DNA of 64,000 nt from NCBI GenBank assembly GCA_016223165.1, contig JACRPO010000007.1:802843-866842 (forward strand). Direction: 5' to 3'. This document shows positions 18,785 through 32,072 of this stretch, one piece after another; position 1 is the stretch's first letter, and each line of letters starts with the position of its first letter. The notes beneath the pieces were generated by a model. That model had not been told where the DNA came from. It worked only from the letters and a program-made list of their open reading frames with translations, and did not search any database. This DNA comes from Burkholderiales bacterium. Lineage in GTDB: Bacteria; Pseudomonadota; Gammaproteobacteria; Burkholderiales; Burkholderiaceae_C. The translations under genes and the position numbers were made by a program.

Positions 18785-19963
18785 GTGCAAGCACGTGCCC
18801 CTGTGAAGCCCCGCGCCTGGAACTGGCGCAGCCGTGCCGCGCGCGGCCTCGTCTACCAGCTGGTCGCGCTCACGCTCATCGCCGCCGGCGTGTGGTTCCT
18901 GGCCTCGAACACGCAGCGCAACATGGCCGTGCGCGGCATCCAGAGCGGCTTCGGTTTCCTGCAGCAGGCGGCGGGCTTCGACATCGGCGAGACGCTCATC
19001 GCCTACGACCCGGCGCAGTCGTACGGCCGCGCCATCGTCGTCGGCGTGCTCAACACGCTGCGCGTGGCCGTGGTGGGCATCATCTGCACGACGATCCTCG
19101 GCGTGCTGGTCGGCGTCGGGCGCTTCTCGCGCAACGCGCTCGTGCGCGGGCTGTGTTACGGCTACGTCGAGCTCTTCCGCAACGTGCCGATCCTGCTGCA
19201 GCTCCTGATGTGGTACCTCTTCTTCGTCGAGGTGCTGCCGGCCCCGAACGAGGCCTGGAAACTCCTCGATCTCTTCTACCTCAGCAAGGGCGGCGTCGCC
19301 TTCCCGGTGCCGGTGTGGGCCGACGCGCATCTGCTCACGGCCGGCGGGGCGCTGGCCGGCGTCGCCGTGGGCTGGTGGTGGCGCCGGCGCGTGCAGCGCC
19401 GGTTCGAGCTCACGGGCGAGAACGGCAACCGCTGGCTGGTGCCGCTGGTGGCGATCGTCGGCCTCTCGCTGCTCGGCTGGCTCCTGGGCGGCGCGCCGAC
19501 CGCGTGGTCGGTGCCGCAGCAGGAGGCCTTCCAGGTCGATGGCGGCGCCTCGGCGACGCCCGAGTTCATGGCCGTGCTCGTCGGCCTCACGATGTACACG
19601 GCGTCCTTCGTCGCCGAGGTCGTGCGCGGCGGCATCCAGTCGGTGAGCCACGGCCAGACCGAGGCCGCCGGCGCGCTCGGCCTGTCGCGCCGGCAGACGA
19701 TGAACCTCGTCGTGCTGCCGCAGGCCATGCGCGTCATCATCCCGCCGCTCACCAACCAGTACCTCAACCTGACGAAGAACAGCTCGCTCGCGGTGGCCAT
19801 CGGCTACCCCGACGTGGTGTCGATCGCCAACACCACGCTCAACCAGAGCGGGCGCGCGGTGGAGTGCATCGCGATCATCATGCTCGTGTACCTGACCACT
19901 TCGTTGTCGACATCGGCGTTGATGAACGCCTACAACAAGCGCGTCGCGATCAAGGAACGCTGA
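18785..19963 (+). CDS. aapQ: General L-amino acid ABC transporter, permease AapQ
   Basis: Inner-membrane permease, 392 residues from the GTG at 18785, with GGGAG eight bases before it. It begins with a basic stretch and a first helix (LVYQLVALTLIAAGVWFLA). The permease domain holds VELFRNVPILLQLLMWY and the EAA loop EAAGALGLSRRQTMNLVVLPQAMRVIIPPLTNQYLNL. The length fits the AapQ/BztB type, which is longer than usual amino-acid permeases. The long ORF at 16724 only shares the frame. Confidence 0.93.
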   Translation: MQARAPVKPRAWNWRSRAARGLVYQLVALTLIAAGVWFLASNTQRNMAVRGIQSGFGFLQQAAGFDIGETLIAYDPAQSYGRAIVVGVLNTLRVAVVGIICTTILGVLVGVGRFSRNALVRGLCYGYVELFRNVPILLQLLMWYLFFVEVLPAPNEAWKLLDLFYLSKGGVAFPVPVWADAHLLTAGGALAGVAVGWWWRRRVQRRFELTGENGNRWLVPLVAIVGLSLLGWLLGGAPTAWSVPQQEAFQVDGGASATPEFMAVLVGLTMYTASFVAEVVRGGIQSVSHGQTEAAGALGLSRRQTMNLVVLPQAMRVIIPPLTNQYLNLTKNSSLAVAIGYPDVVSIANTTLNQSGRAVECIAIIMLVYLTTSLSTSALMNAYNKRVAIKER

Positions 19964-19964
19964 G

Positions 19965-21095
19965 ATGGCCGACGCTGCAACCGCCGCATCCGCCGGCGAC
20001 ACCTTCAAGCCGATCGCCGCGCGCCCGGCGCCGGTGCGCACCGAGGGCTTCGTCCCCTGGGTGAAGAAGAACCTGCTCGCCGACTGGAGGAGCGCCGTCA
20101 CCACCGTGCTGCTCGTCATCGTGGCGCTGTACGTGCTGCCCAGCGTCGCCAACTGGGGCATCGTGCAGGCGGTGTTCGGTGCCGATGCCAAGGCCTGCCA
20201 GGCCGCGCGCGGCAGTGGCGCCTGCTGGGGCGTGGTGACCGAGAAGTTCCGCGTCATCATCTTCGGCCGCTACCCTTTCGACCAGCAATGGCGCCCCGAG
20301 CTCGCCACCGTCGTGATGGTGGCCGCCCTCGTGCTGAGCTGCGTGCGCTGGTTCTGGAAGCCGTGGCTGGCGGCCCTGTGGGTCGGCGTGCTGGCGCTGT
20401 TCTTCGTGCTGATGGGCGGCGGCGTGTTCGGCCTCGAGCCGGTGCGCACCGACCTCTGGGGCGGGCTGCCGCTGACGGTGATGCTGGCGACGCTGTCGAT
20501 CTTCTTCGCCTTCCCGCTCGCGGTGCTGGTGGCGCTCGGCCGGCGCAGCAACCTGCCGGCCATCAAGACGGTGTGCGTGATCTACATCGAGCTCATCCGT
20601 GGCGTGCCGCTCATCAGCGTGCTCTTCATGGCGAGCTTCATGTTCCCGTTGTTCATGCCGCAGGGCATGTCGATCGACGTGCTGGCGCGCGTGCTGGTGG
20701 GCATCACGCTATTCGCCGCCGCCTACATGGCCGAGATCGTGCGCGGCGGCCTGCAGGCCATCCCCAAGGGCCAGCTCGAGGCGGCGGCGACGCTGGGCCT
20801 CGGCTACTGGCAGACGCAGCGCAAGATCGTGCTGCCGCAGGCGCTGGCGATGGTGGTGCCGAGCATGATGAACAACTTCATCAGCATCTTCAAGGACACG
20901 TCGCTCGTGACGATCGTCTCGCTGTACGAGCTCACCGGCTCGCACGGCCTGGCGCTCAACTCCGACGTGAACTGGCGGCCGTTCAAGCTCGAGGCCTACT
21001 TCTTCATCACCGGCATCTACTTCAGCTTCTGCTTCGCGATGAGCCGCTACAGCCTGTGGGTGGAGAAGCAGGTCAGCGTCTCGCGCACGCGCTGA
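19965..21095 (+). CDS. aapM: General L-amino acid ABC transporter, permease AapM
   Basis: Second permease, 376 residues, starting one base after the aapQ stop with AAGGA nine bases upstream, so translation is probably coupled. It has an N-terminal helix, TEKFRVIIFGRYPFDQQWRPEL, a helical core (VIYIELIRGVPLISVLFMAS) and the EAA loop QLEAAATLGLGYWQTQRKIVLPQAL. It would form the membrane channel with AapQ. Confidence 0.94.
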   Translation: MADAATAASAGDTFKPIAARPAPVRTEGFVPWVKKNLLADWRSAVTTVLLVIVALYVLPSVANWGIVQAVFGADAKACQAARGSGACWGVVTEKFRVIIFGRYPFDQQWRPELATVVMVAALVLSCVRWFWKPWLAALWVGVLALFFVLMGGGVFGLEPVRTDLWGGLPLTVMLATLSIFFAFPLAVLVALGRRSNLPAIKTVCVIYIELIRGVPLISVLFMASFMFPLFMPQGMSIDVLARVLVGITLFAAAYMAEIVRGGLQAIPKGQLEAAATLGLGYWQTQRKIVLPQALAMVVPSMMNNFISIFKDTSLVTIVSLYELTGSHGLALNSDVNWRPFKLEAYFFITGIYFSFCFAMSRYSLWVEKQVSVSRTR

Positions 21096-21176
21096 GCACG
21101 TCTCGAGCGCCCTCGCCGCGAAGCCCTGCCCCCCACGCCCACACGCGCACACGCACCGAACCCGAGACCCTGCACC

Positions 21177-21923
21177 ATGAGCGAGCCGCCGATCGTCGTC
21201 TTCGACAAGGTCAACAAGTGGTACGGCAACAGCTTCCACGTGCTGCGCGACATCGACCTCTCGGTGGCCAAGGGCGAGCGCATCGTCATCTGCGGCCCCT
21301 CGGGCTCGGGCAAGAGCACGTTGATCCGCTGCGTGAATGCGCTCGAGGAGTACCAGGAGGGCCGCATCACCGTCGACGGCACCGCGCTCAGCGACGACGT
21401 GAAGGCGATCGAGGCCGTGCGCAAGCAGGTCGGCATGGTGTTCCAGCAGTTCAACCTCTTCCCGCACCTCACCGTGCTGGAGAACCTGACGCTGGCGCCG
21501 ATGTGGGTGGGCCACATGCCCAAGGCCGAGGCCGAGGAACGCGCAATGACGCAGTTGAAGCGCGTGCGCATCGCCGAGCAGGCCAAGAAATACCCGCTGC
21601 AGCTCTCCGGCGGCCAGCAGCAGCGCGTGGCCATCGCGCGTGCGCTGTGCCTGACGCCGAAGATCATGCTCTTCGACGAGCCCACCTCGGCGCTCGACCC
21701 CGAGATGATCAAGGAGGTGCTCGACGTGATGACCGAGCTTGCCGGCCTCGGCATGACCATGCTGTGCGTGACGCACGAGATGGGCTTCGCCAAGGCGGTG
21801 GCCGACCGCGTGATCTTCATGGACCAGGGCCAGATCGTCGAGGAGAACTCGCCGCACGAGTTCTTCAACAACCCGAAGAGCGAGCGCACGAAGGACTTCC
21901 TGTCGAAGATCCTCGGCCACTGA
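21177..21923 (+). CDS. aapP: General L-amino acid ABC transporter, ATPase AapP
   Basis: ATP-binding subunit, 248 residues. Walker [11 protein letters not shown]-loop [13 protein letters not shown], signature [15 protein letters not shown], Walker [16 protein letters not shown] and switch His in CVTHEMGFA are all present, as in GlnQ/AapP ATPases. It closes the aap operon after an 81-base gap; no strong ribosome site is visible before its ATG. Confidence 0.95.
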   Translation: MSEPPIVVFDKVNKWYGNSFHVLRDIDLSVAKGERIVICGPSGSGKSTLIRCVNALEEYQEGRITVDGTALSDDVKAIEAVRKQVGMVFQQFNLFPHLTVLENLTLAPMWVGHMPKAEAEERAMTQLKRVRIAEQAKKYPLQLSGGQQQRVAIARALCLTPKIMLFDEPTSALDPEMIKEVLDVMTELAGLGMTMLCVTHEMGFAKAVADRVIFMDQGQIVEENSPHEFFNNPKSERTKDFLSKILGH

Positions 21924-22009
21924 GTGGTTGCCGAGCGGCCGGAGCGTTCATTGCGCGGCCACTGAACGGCCACCGGGCAGCGCGCTTCGGACCCGACCGA
22001 GTTCGACGC

Positions 22010-22588
22010 ATGACGACCGCGACCATCGCGCGCGAACGGTTCGACACCCCCGGCGACGCACCGCCGCGCCGCCCGCATGCCAACACCTACTGGCTGCTGC
22101 CCGGGCGCCTGCTCGCCGGCGAGCACCCGCACCCGGGGCACGCCGATGGCCTGACGCTGCGCCTGTCGGGGCTGCAGGCCGCCGGTGTCACCTGCTGCAT
22201 CGATCTCACCGGCGACACCGAGGGCACCGGCGTCTACGTGCCGCTGCCGGTGGCCGGGCGCCCGGCACGCCGCCTCGCCTTTGCCGTCACCGACTTCGGC
22301 GTGCCGACGGCCGAGCGCATGCGGCAGGTGCTCGACGTCATCGATGCCGCGCTCGACGGCAACGAGGTGGTGTACCTGCATTGCCGCGCCGGCATCGGCC
22401 GCACCGGCACGGTCGCCGGCTGCCTGCTCGTCGAGCACGGCTTCGCGCCCGACGAGGCGCTGGCGCTGCTGCAGCGCAAGTGGCGCGCGATGGCCAAGAG
22501 CGCCTTCGTGCGCCACACGCCCGAGACGGAATCGCAGCGCGCCTTCATCGTCGCCTGGGCGCCGGGCAAGGGGCGAAGCGGCGCCTGA
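22010..22588 (+). CDS. Dual-specificity/tyrosine phosphatase family protein
   Basis: 192-residue cysteine phosphatase. The active-site loop HCRAGIGRTGT matches the CX5R motif, and the general-acid Asp is probably in the FAVTDFGVPT segment. The N-terminus (ANTYWLLPGRLLAGEHPHPG) resembles bacterial phosphatases that act on phosphoproteins or inositol phosphates. It begins 86 bases after aapP on the same strand, but I see no evidence that it belongs to that operon. It converges with the CoxG-like gene. Confidence 0.82.
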   Translation: MTTATIARERFDTPGDAPPRRPHANTYWLLPGRLLAGEHPHPGHADGLTLRLSGLQAAGVTCCIDLTGDTEGTGVYVPLPVAGRPARRLAFAVTDFGVPTAERMRQVLDVIDAALDGNEVVYLHCRAGIGRTGTVAGCLLVEHGFAPDEALALLQRKWRAMAKSAFVRHTPETESQRAFIVAWAPGKGRSGA

Positions 22589-22660
22589 GATGAAACGAGC
22601 GATTGCGCGGCCGAAGCCCGCAACGCGCGCGGCCGCACGAGCCGCCTCAGCTCAGTCAGC

Positions 22661-23350
22661 TCAGTCGGCGCGCCTGCCGAAGACGCCCGCCAGCCAGCGC
22701 CGCAGCGCCGCCCACGGGCCGCGCGGGCCCGGCGGGGCGGCGGGCGGCGGGCTCGCACCACTCTTCTCCTGCGCGGCGAAGGCGGCGCCCGGCGCCTGCC
22801 CGGCCTGCACCATCAGCGTGAGCGTGGAGTCGGCGCCGCTCGACGCGAGCGCGCTGCGACGCGCGCTGCCGCCGCGTGCCGCCTGCGGCGCCGGCACCGC
22901 TGCGGCGGCGGCGCGGAAGTTCTCGGCGAACTGCGCCAGCAATCGGTCGCCGACGGTGGCGAGCAGCCGCTTGTCGAGCTGCGCGAGGCGGCCGTCCACC
23001 GACACCGTCACGTGGCCGGCGAGTGCGCTCGAACCCGGCACGTTGCCGGCATCGATGTGCGCCACCCACTCCACCGAGACCGTCGAGCCCGCCGCCTCGT
23101 GGCCCTGGCCGCGCAGCCGCAGCTCGCGCTTCGTCGCGTCCAGACCCAGGAGCTCGATCTCGCCATCCAGGCGCACCGCCTCCGCGCCGACCTGCAGGCC
23201 CACCGTGCCCTGATAGCGGCGCGTGTCCAGCTGCGTGGCCAGCACCCCACCGGGCCAGCAGGCCGCGGTGGCGCGGATGTCGGCGAGCACGGCCCAGGCC
23301 TGCTGCGGCGTCGCGGCGACCGGATAGCGTTTGTCGAAGTCGATCTGCAT
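22661..23350 (-). CDS. CoxG/SRPBCC-domain protein
   Basis: 229 residues from the ATG at 23350 (MQIDFDKRYPV). The first 150 residues are a START/SRPBCC fold of the carbon-monoxide-dehydrogenase subunit G type (ATPQQAWAVLADIRATAACWPG, GTVGLQVGA, GRLAQLDKRLLATVGDRLLAQFAENFR). The tail is Ala/Pro-rich and ends in a basic stretch (WAALRRWLAGVFGRRAD) that may be a membrane-associating helix. No CO dehydrogenase genes are nearby, so this is more likely a general SRPBCC protein than part of CO oxidation. The upstream start at 23416 adds 22 residues and cannot be excluded. Confidence 0.72.
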   Translation of the reverse strand: MQIDFDKRYPVAATPQQAWAVLADIRATAACWPGGVLATQLDTRRYQGTVGLQVGAEAVRLDGEIELLGLDATKRELRLRGQGHEAAGSTVSVEWVAHIDAGNVPGSSALAGHVTVSVDGRLAQLDKRLLATVGDRLLAQFAENFRAAAAAVPAPQAARGGSARRSALASSGADSTLTLMVQAGQAPGAAFAAQEKSGASPPPAAPPGPRGPWAALRRWLAGVFGRRAD

Positions 23351-23449
23351 GGGCGGCGCCGGAGATTCTCGCGGTGACTCGGTCAGGGACGGGTGGATCG
23401 GTGTGGGCGCGGCCATCGCGGGTGGCCTGGTCTTGGCATCGTGCCACCT

Positions 23450-24265
23450 TCAGATCGGCTTCAGGCCGGCCTTGAAGCGCTCCTTCATCGGCTCGTGGCC
23501 GAGCGGCGGAAATTCGATCAGCGACTCGGGCACCGCATGCTCGGGCAGCGCCTCGATCAGGTGGCGGATCAGCGCCAGGCGCCCGCGCCGCTGGTCGTTG
23601 AAGTCAACGAGCACCCACGGCGCATGCTTGGTGTGCGTGGCCGCGAGCATCGCCTCGCGTGCCTTCGTGTAGTCGCCATACTTCTCGCGCGCCTTCAGGT
23701 CGATCGGCGAGAGCTTCCAGCGCTTGAGCGGGTCTTCGCGGCGCTCGGCGAAGCGCTCCTCCTGCTGCGCCTGGTCGACGGTGAGCCAATACTTGAAGAG
23801 CAGCAGGCCGTCGTCGACGAGCATCCGCTCGAACACCGGCGCCTGCTTCAGGAAGGCACGCGCCTCGTCCTCGGTGCAGAAGCCCATCACCCGCTCGACG
23901 CCGGCGCGGTTGTACCAGCTGCGGTCGAAGAGCGCGATCTCGCCCGCCGCGGGCAGGTGCGCCGCGTAGCGCTGGAAGTACCACTGCGTGCGCTCGCGGT
24001 CGCTCGGCTTGGGCAGGGCGATCACGTGGCATTGGCGCGGGTTGAGCGTGTCGGCGATGGCCGAAATGACGCCGCCCTTGCCGGCGGTGTCGCGCCCTTC
24101 GATCACGACCAGCAGGCGTCGGCCGGTGTGCTGCAACCAGCGCGCCATGTCGTTGAGCTGCAGCTGCAACGGCGCCAGCGCTTCGTAGTACTCGGCTTTC
24201 GACAAGCCGTTGCCGTTGCGCTTGCGTTCGCGCTTGTCCTTGCTCTTGCTCTTGCTCTTGGCCAT
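23450..24265 (-). CDS. ppk2: Polyphosphate kinase 2
   Basis: PPK2-family enzyme, 271 residues, that uses polyphosphate to phosphorylate nucleotides (or the reverse). The N-terminus is a Lys/Ser-rich tail (MAKSKSKSKDKRERKR), followed by Walker A EGRDTAGKGG, Walker B and lid residues ALFDRSWYNRAGVERVMGF, and SDRERTQWYFQRYAAHLP. This is a one-domain PPK2. The nucleoside mono- or diphosphate preference cannot be told by eye. Confidence 0.92.
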   Translation of the reverse strand: MAKSKSKSKDKRERKRNGNGLSKAEYYEALAPLQLQLNDMARWLQHTGRRLLVVIEGRDTAGKGGVISAIADTLNPRQCHVIALPKPSDRERTQWYFQRYAAHLPAAGEIALFDRSWYNRAGVERVMGFCTEDEARAFLKQAPVFERMLVDDGLLLFKYWLTVDQAQQEERFAERREDPLKRWKLSPIDLKAREKYGDYTKAREAMLAATHTKHAPWVLVDFNDQRRGRLALIRHLIEALPEHAVPESLIEFPPLGHEPMKERFKAGLKPI

Positions 24266-24299
24266 CCTGTCTTGCCCTCCCTCGCCTTGCCGGCGCCCA

Positions 24300-24443
24300 T
24301 CAAGCGGCGAAGAGCCGCTCGTGCGCCCGGCGCAGCTCGCGCTTGAGCAGCTTGCCGCTCGGATTCTTCGGCAACGCCTCGACGAACACGACCCGCTTGG
24401 GCGCCTTGAACGGCGCCAGCGGGCCTGAAGGCAGCCAGAGCAT
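24300..24443 (-). pseudogene. C-terminal stub of an acyl-CoA/AMP-dependent ligase
   Basis: Between ppk2 and atpC the minus strand encodes APFKAPKRVVFVEALPKN, then PSGKLLKRELRRAHERLFAA and a stop. This is the hallmark C-terminal lid of AMP-forming acyl-CoA synthetases, including the catalytic Lys of PSGK. Only about 40-47 residues are left; upstream the homology stops near 24420 and nothing resembling the large N-terminal domain exists before atpC. The fragment is too short for the ORF track. As I recall, an AMP-ligase gene follows atpC in other Burkholderiales, so this is probably the eroded remains of that gene. Confidence 0.8.
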
Positions 24444-24547
24444 GCCGCGAGGGTAACGGCGCGCCCCCGGGCTGCCGCCCGGGGAAAGCCCGTGCCTGGC
24501 CGAGCGGCCGGCCGCCTGCGAACGGCGAACGGCGGCCCGGCCGGCGC

Positions 24548-24976
24548 CTACTTCCGGCGCAGCTTCTGGATGGCGGCGATCTGCGCCGCCATCGCGGCGA
24601 ACTCGCCCTGCGCCTTGGCGAGGTCGATGTCGTTCTTGGCGTTGCGCATCGCCTCTTCGGCGAGCTTTTTCGCCTCGCTCGCCTTGGCCTCGTCGAGGTC
24701 GTGGCCGCGGATGGCGGTGTCGGCGAGCACGGTCACCGTGCCCGGCTGCACCTCGAGGATGCCGCCGGCGACGAAGATGAACTCCTCCTCGCCGCTGCTG
24801 CCGTCGGCGTTGGCGCGCTCGATGCGCACGGCGCCGGGCTTGATGCGCGTGATGAGCGGCGTGTGGCGCGGCAGGATGCCGAGCTCACCGTTCTCGCCCG
24901 GCAGGGCGACGAACTTCGCCTCGCCCGAGAAGATGCTCTCCTCGGCGCTGACGACGTCGACGTGGATGGTGGCCAT
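24548..24976 (-). CDS. atpC: ATP synthase F1 epsilon subunit
   Basis: 142 residues. The N-terminal beta-sandwich ([46 protein letters not shown]) and C-terminal helical hairpin rich in Ala/Glu/Lys are complete. It is the last gene of the atp operon and couples rotation to regulation of ATP hydrolysis. The gap to atpD is 40 bp. Confidence 0.96.
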   Translation of the reverse strand: MATIHVDVVSAEESIFSGEAKFVALPGENGELGILPRHTPLITRIKPGAVRIERANADGSSGEEEFIFVAGGILEVQPGTVTVLADTAIRGHDLDEAKASEAKKLAEEAMRNAKNDIDLAKAQGEFAAMAAQIAAIQKLRRK

Positions 24977-25016
24977 GAGAGCGCTCCTTGTGGCGCCGAT
25001 GCGCGCCGAATACAGC

Positions 25017-27354
<2,338 letters not shown>

Positions 27355-27392
27355 GGTCCAGCTCCTTTACAGGTGTGTCGCTGGAGGGGCGA

Positions 27393-28946
<1,554 letters not shown>

Positions 28947-28959
28947 GTGTCTCTCCGGC

Positions 28960-29499
28960 TTACGCAACCAGCGCAAGCTGCATCTGTTCCAGACGGGCCC
29001 GGACGGAGGTGTCCAGCACCTCGTCGCCGACGATGACGCGGATGCCGCCGATCAGCTCGGGCTTCAATTCGACCTTGGCGTTGAGCTTGCGCTTGAAGCG
29101 CTTCTCGAGCGTGGCCACCACATTGGCGAGCTGTGCGCCCTCGATCGGGAAGGCGCTCTCGACGACGGCGTCGGAGACGCCGCTTTGCGCATTGACGAGC
29201 GAGACGAACTGCGCGGCGATCTCGGGCAGCGCCGCGAGGCGGCCGTTGTCGAGCACGGCGCGCAGCAGGTTGCCGACCTTCGCATCGAGCGCGAGGCCCT
29301 GGTGCTTCGCCACGCCGGCGACGAGGTCGAACACCTGCGTCGCGGCCACCTTCGGGTTGTCGGAGAACTGGCGCAGGCCGGCATCGCCGGCGAGCGCGGC
29401 CAGCGCCGACATCTGCTCCTTCAGTTTCGTCCCGTCGGCCGCGGCGGCCTTGAACAAGGCCTCCGCGTAGGGGCGGGCGATCGTCGCGAGCTCGGCCAT
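28960..29499 (-). CDS. atpH: ATP synthase F1 delta subunit
   Basis: Stator subunit, 179 residues, joining F1 to the b dimer. The N-terminus [19 protein letters not shown] and the C-terminal [28 protein letters not shown] are family signatures. It starts one base after atpF ends, so the two are tightly coupled. Confidence 0.96.
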   Translation of the reverse strand: MAELATIARPYAEALFKAAAADGTKLKEQMSALAALAGDAGLRQFSDNPKVAATQVFDLVAGVAKHQGLALDAKVGNLLRAVLDNGRLAALPEIAAQFVSLVNAQSGVSDAVVESAFPIEGAQLANVVATLEKRFKRKLNAKVELKPELIGGIRVIVGDEVLDTSVRARLEQMQLALVA

Positions 29500-29500
29500 T

Positions 29501-29971
29501 TCAGAGCTCCGCCTTCAGGCGGCCCAGCAGCTCGGCGTGCACCGACGCATTCACTTCGCGCTTCAGGATCTGCTCGGCGCCCTTGACGGCGAGGCCGGCG
29601 ACCTGCGAGCGCAACGCCTCGCGTGCCTTCGCGGCCTCCTGCTCGGCCTCGGCCTTGGCGGCGGCGATGATCTTGGCGCCTTCTTCGGCGGCGCGGCCCT
29701 TGGCTTCCTCGACCAGCTGCTGCGCCAGGCGCTCGGCGTCGGCCAGCCGCTTGGCGGCATCGTCGCGCGCGGCGGAGAGCTGGGCCTCGACGCGCTTGTT
29801 GGCGGCGGCCAGGTCGGCCTTGGCCTTGTCGGCGGCCGACAGGCCCTCGGCGATCTTCTTGGCGCGCTCGTCCAGCGCCGCGGTGATCGGCGGCCAGACA
29901 AAACGCATCGTGAACCAGACCAGGATCGCGAAGACGATCATCTGGACGATGAGGGTGGCGTTGATGCTCAC
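29501..29971 (-). CDS. atpF: ATP synthase F0 b subunit
   Basis: Peripheral-stalk subunit, 156 residues. One N-terminal membrane helix ([23 protein letters not shown]) is followed by a long, highly charged Ala/Lys/Glu coiled coil ([23 protein letters not shown]) that forms the stator dimer. There is a single b gene and no b' gene, as expected outside photosynthetic lineages. Confidence 0.96.
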   Translation of the reverse strand: MSINATLIVQMIVFAILVWFTMRFVWPPITAALDERAKKIAEGLSAADKAKADLAAANKRVEAQLSAARDDAAKRLADAERLAQQLVEEAKGRAAEEGAKIIAAAKAEAEQEAAKAREALRSQVAGLAVKGAEQILKREVNASVHAELLGRLKAEL

Positions 29972-30049
29972 TTCTCTTACCTCGTCATGGGGTGACCACG
30001 GCCGCGGGAAACGAAAGACCCGCGGACCCGGCGATCCAGCCGCGAAGGA

Positions 30050-30403
<354 letters not shown>

Positions 30404-31234
30404 TCAATGGGCGTCGTGCGCCTGACCGACATAGACCAGCGCGAGCATCATGAACACGAAGGCCTGCAGGGTGATGATCAGGATGTGGAAGATGGCCCAG
30501 GCGGTGCCGGCGATGACATGGCCGACGGCGAGCGGCAGGCCGATCGCGGTGAAGAAAGCGCCGCCCATCAGCGCGATGAGCATGAAGATCAGCTCGCCGG
30601 CGTACATGTTGCCGAACAACCGCATGCCGTGGCTCACGGTCTTGGCCACGAACTCGATGAGCTGGAAGACGAAATTGAACGGGTACAGGAAGATCTTGTC
30701 GCCGAACGGCGCCGAGACCATCTCGTGCAGCCAGCCGCCGGCGCCCTTGATCTTGACGTTGTAGAAGATGCAGATGAGCAGCACGGTGATCGAAAGCGCC
30801 ATCGTCACCGAGAGGTCGGCGGTGGGCACCACGCGCATGTAGTCGGCGCCCTGGGGCGCGACGCCGTGCCAGATGGCAGGGATCAGGTCCACCGGCAGCA
30901 GGTCCATCGCATTCATCAGGAAGATCCAGATGAAGACCGTGAGCGCGAGCGGCGCCACCATCTTGCGGCTCTGCGCGTTGTGCACGATGCCCTTGGCCTG
31001 CGTGTCGACCATCTCGACGAGGAACTCGACGGCCGCCTGCAGCCGCCCCGGCACGCCGGAGGTCACGGCACGGGCCACGCGCCACAGCACGTAGCAGCCG
31101 AGCGCGCCCATCAGCAGTGACCAGAAGATCGAATCGAGATTGAGGGTCCAGAAGCCCTTGCCGGCCTGCAGGTGATGCAGGTGGTGAATGATGTATTCAC
31201 CGGCGGTCGGCGCGTTGCCCGTTGCTGCTGCCAT
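30404..31234 (-). CDS. atpB: ATP synthase F0 a subunit
   Basis: Proton-channel subunit, 276 residues. The segments LTVFIWIFLMNAMDLLPVDLIP and TVSHGMRLFGNMYAGELIFMLIALMGG, with the essential Arg in the latter, and the last helix AWAIFHILIITLQAFVFMMLALVYVGQAHDAH match AtpB. It is the first essential subunit gene of the operon, behind atpI. Confidence 0.96.
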   Translation of the reverse strand: MAAATGNAPTAGEYIIHHLHHLQAGKGFWTLNLDSIFWSLLMGALGCYVLWRVARAVTSGVPGRLQAAVEFLVEMVDTQAKGIVHNAQSRKMVAPLALTVFIWIFLMNAMDLLPVDLIPAIWHGVAPQGADYMRVVPTADLSVTMALSITVLLICIFYNVKIKGAGGWLHEMVSAPFGDKIFLYPFNFVFQLIEFVAKTVSHGMRLFGNMYAGELIFMLIALMGGAFFTAIGLPLAVGHVIAGTAWAIFHILIITLQAFVFMMLALVYVGQAHDAH

Positions 31235-31285
31235 CTCGATTGCTCGTTCGTGATCGTTGTTCGACGGGTTCTTTGACGTCGTTCG

Positions 31286-31825
31286 TCATGCCCGCCCGCG
31301 CCACAGCAGCGCGAGCCAGTACACCTTCATGCACAGCACCAGGCCCACCAGCAACGCCGGCCAGCTCAAGCCCTGCACGAGTTTCGGTGCCAGCATCAGC
31401 ATGGCGACCGAAACCGCTATCTTGACCATCTCCCACAACATGAAGCTGACGGCGCTTGCGCCGGCAGACATGCTGCTGAGTCGGCTGGTCATGCCGCGCG
31501 CCATCAGCGCGCCCGGCAACACCACGCAAGCGGCGCCGTACAGCGCCGACCACCCCACCTCCACCCTGCCCGTGACGAGCGCCGCAAGCAGCGCCACCAC
31601 CACACCCACCCCGCCCTGCACGGCGACCACGCGCCACGGGTTGAGTGGCGGCTCCTTCGCACGCAAGGCCGACGCTTCTTCCCGGGTCAGCGTCTTGAAG
31701 GCGGGCCATCCGGCCCCATCCTCATGCTCATCCCATGCCCATTCACGCCGGCCGCGACTGTCGTGGCGGATGGCTCCGGCGGTTGCGGTGCGTGCGGCGA
31801 TGCTTGAGTTCGTTGGATTCGCCAT
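31286..31825 (-). CDS. atpI: ATP synthase assembly protein AtpI, N-terminally extended
   Basis: 179 residues from the ATG at 31825 (MANPTNSSIAARTATAG). The last 110 residues form the four-helix AtpI domain (VVAVQGGVGVVVALLAALV, SALYGAACVVLPGALMARGM, VKIAVSVAMLMLAPKLV, WPALLVGLVLCMKVYWLALLW), which helps c-ring assembly and Mg2+ supply. The first 65 residues are a hydrophilic extension (EWAWDEHEDGAGWPAFKTL) that classical AtpI lacks. The region before the start is a GCCATC repeat and may hide a different start. Confidence 0.85.
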   Translation of the reverse strand: MANPTNSSIAARTATAGAIRHDSRGRREWAWDEHEDGAGWPAFKTLTREEASALRAKEPPLNPWRVVAVQGGVGVVVALLAALVTGRVEVGWSALYGAACVVLPGALMARGMTSRLSSMSAGASAVSFMLWEMVKIAVSVAMLMLAPKLVQGLSWPALLVGLVLCMKVYWLALLWRGRA

Positions 31826-31909
31826 CGGTTCGCCGTCGCCATCGCATTCGCCATCGCCATCACATGCACCTCGGCCGCAGGTTCCAGCCGGGGCGGGCAA
31901 AGCCGCGGG

Positions 31910-31915
31910 ATTATA
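31910..31915 (-). promoter_or_regulatory. Likely -10 box of the atp operon
   Basis: The minus strand reads TATAAT, an exact -10 hexamer, about 85 bases upstream of atpI in the divergent gap with the thiol transporter gene. It is enclosed by a GCGGG/CCCGC inverted repeat. No good -35 stands 16-18 bases upstream, so confidence is moderate. Confidence 0.5.
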
Positions 31916-32072
31916 CGAACAAACCCGCAGCTTCCCGCCCTCTGCAACCCTGGGTCCGCCGGGTCCGGCGGACCGGGTCGCCGCTTCGACATGCCGCGTC
32001 ACTGGTCTCTGAAATACACGCCCGACACGCCCTATTACCCGCGCCATCCACATTGGTCCATCATCACGCCCC

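Noticed and set aside
16724-19963. A 1079-aa protein spanning the second TPM gene, aapJ and aapQ
   Set aside because: It is one open frame that joins an antiphase shadow of the TPM and aapJ genes to the true aapQ frame. Only the last 392 codons are real.
22661-23350. Part of a carbon monoxide dehydrogenase cluster (CoxG)
   Set aside because: No coxL, coxM, coxS or maturation genes are near. The SRPBCC fold alone does not show CO oxidation.
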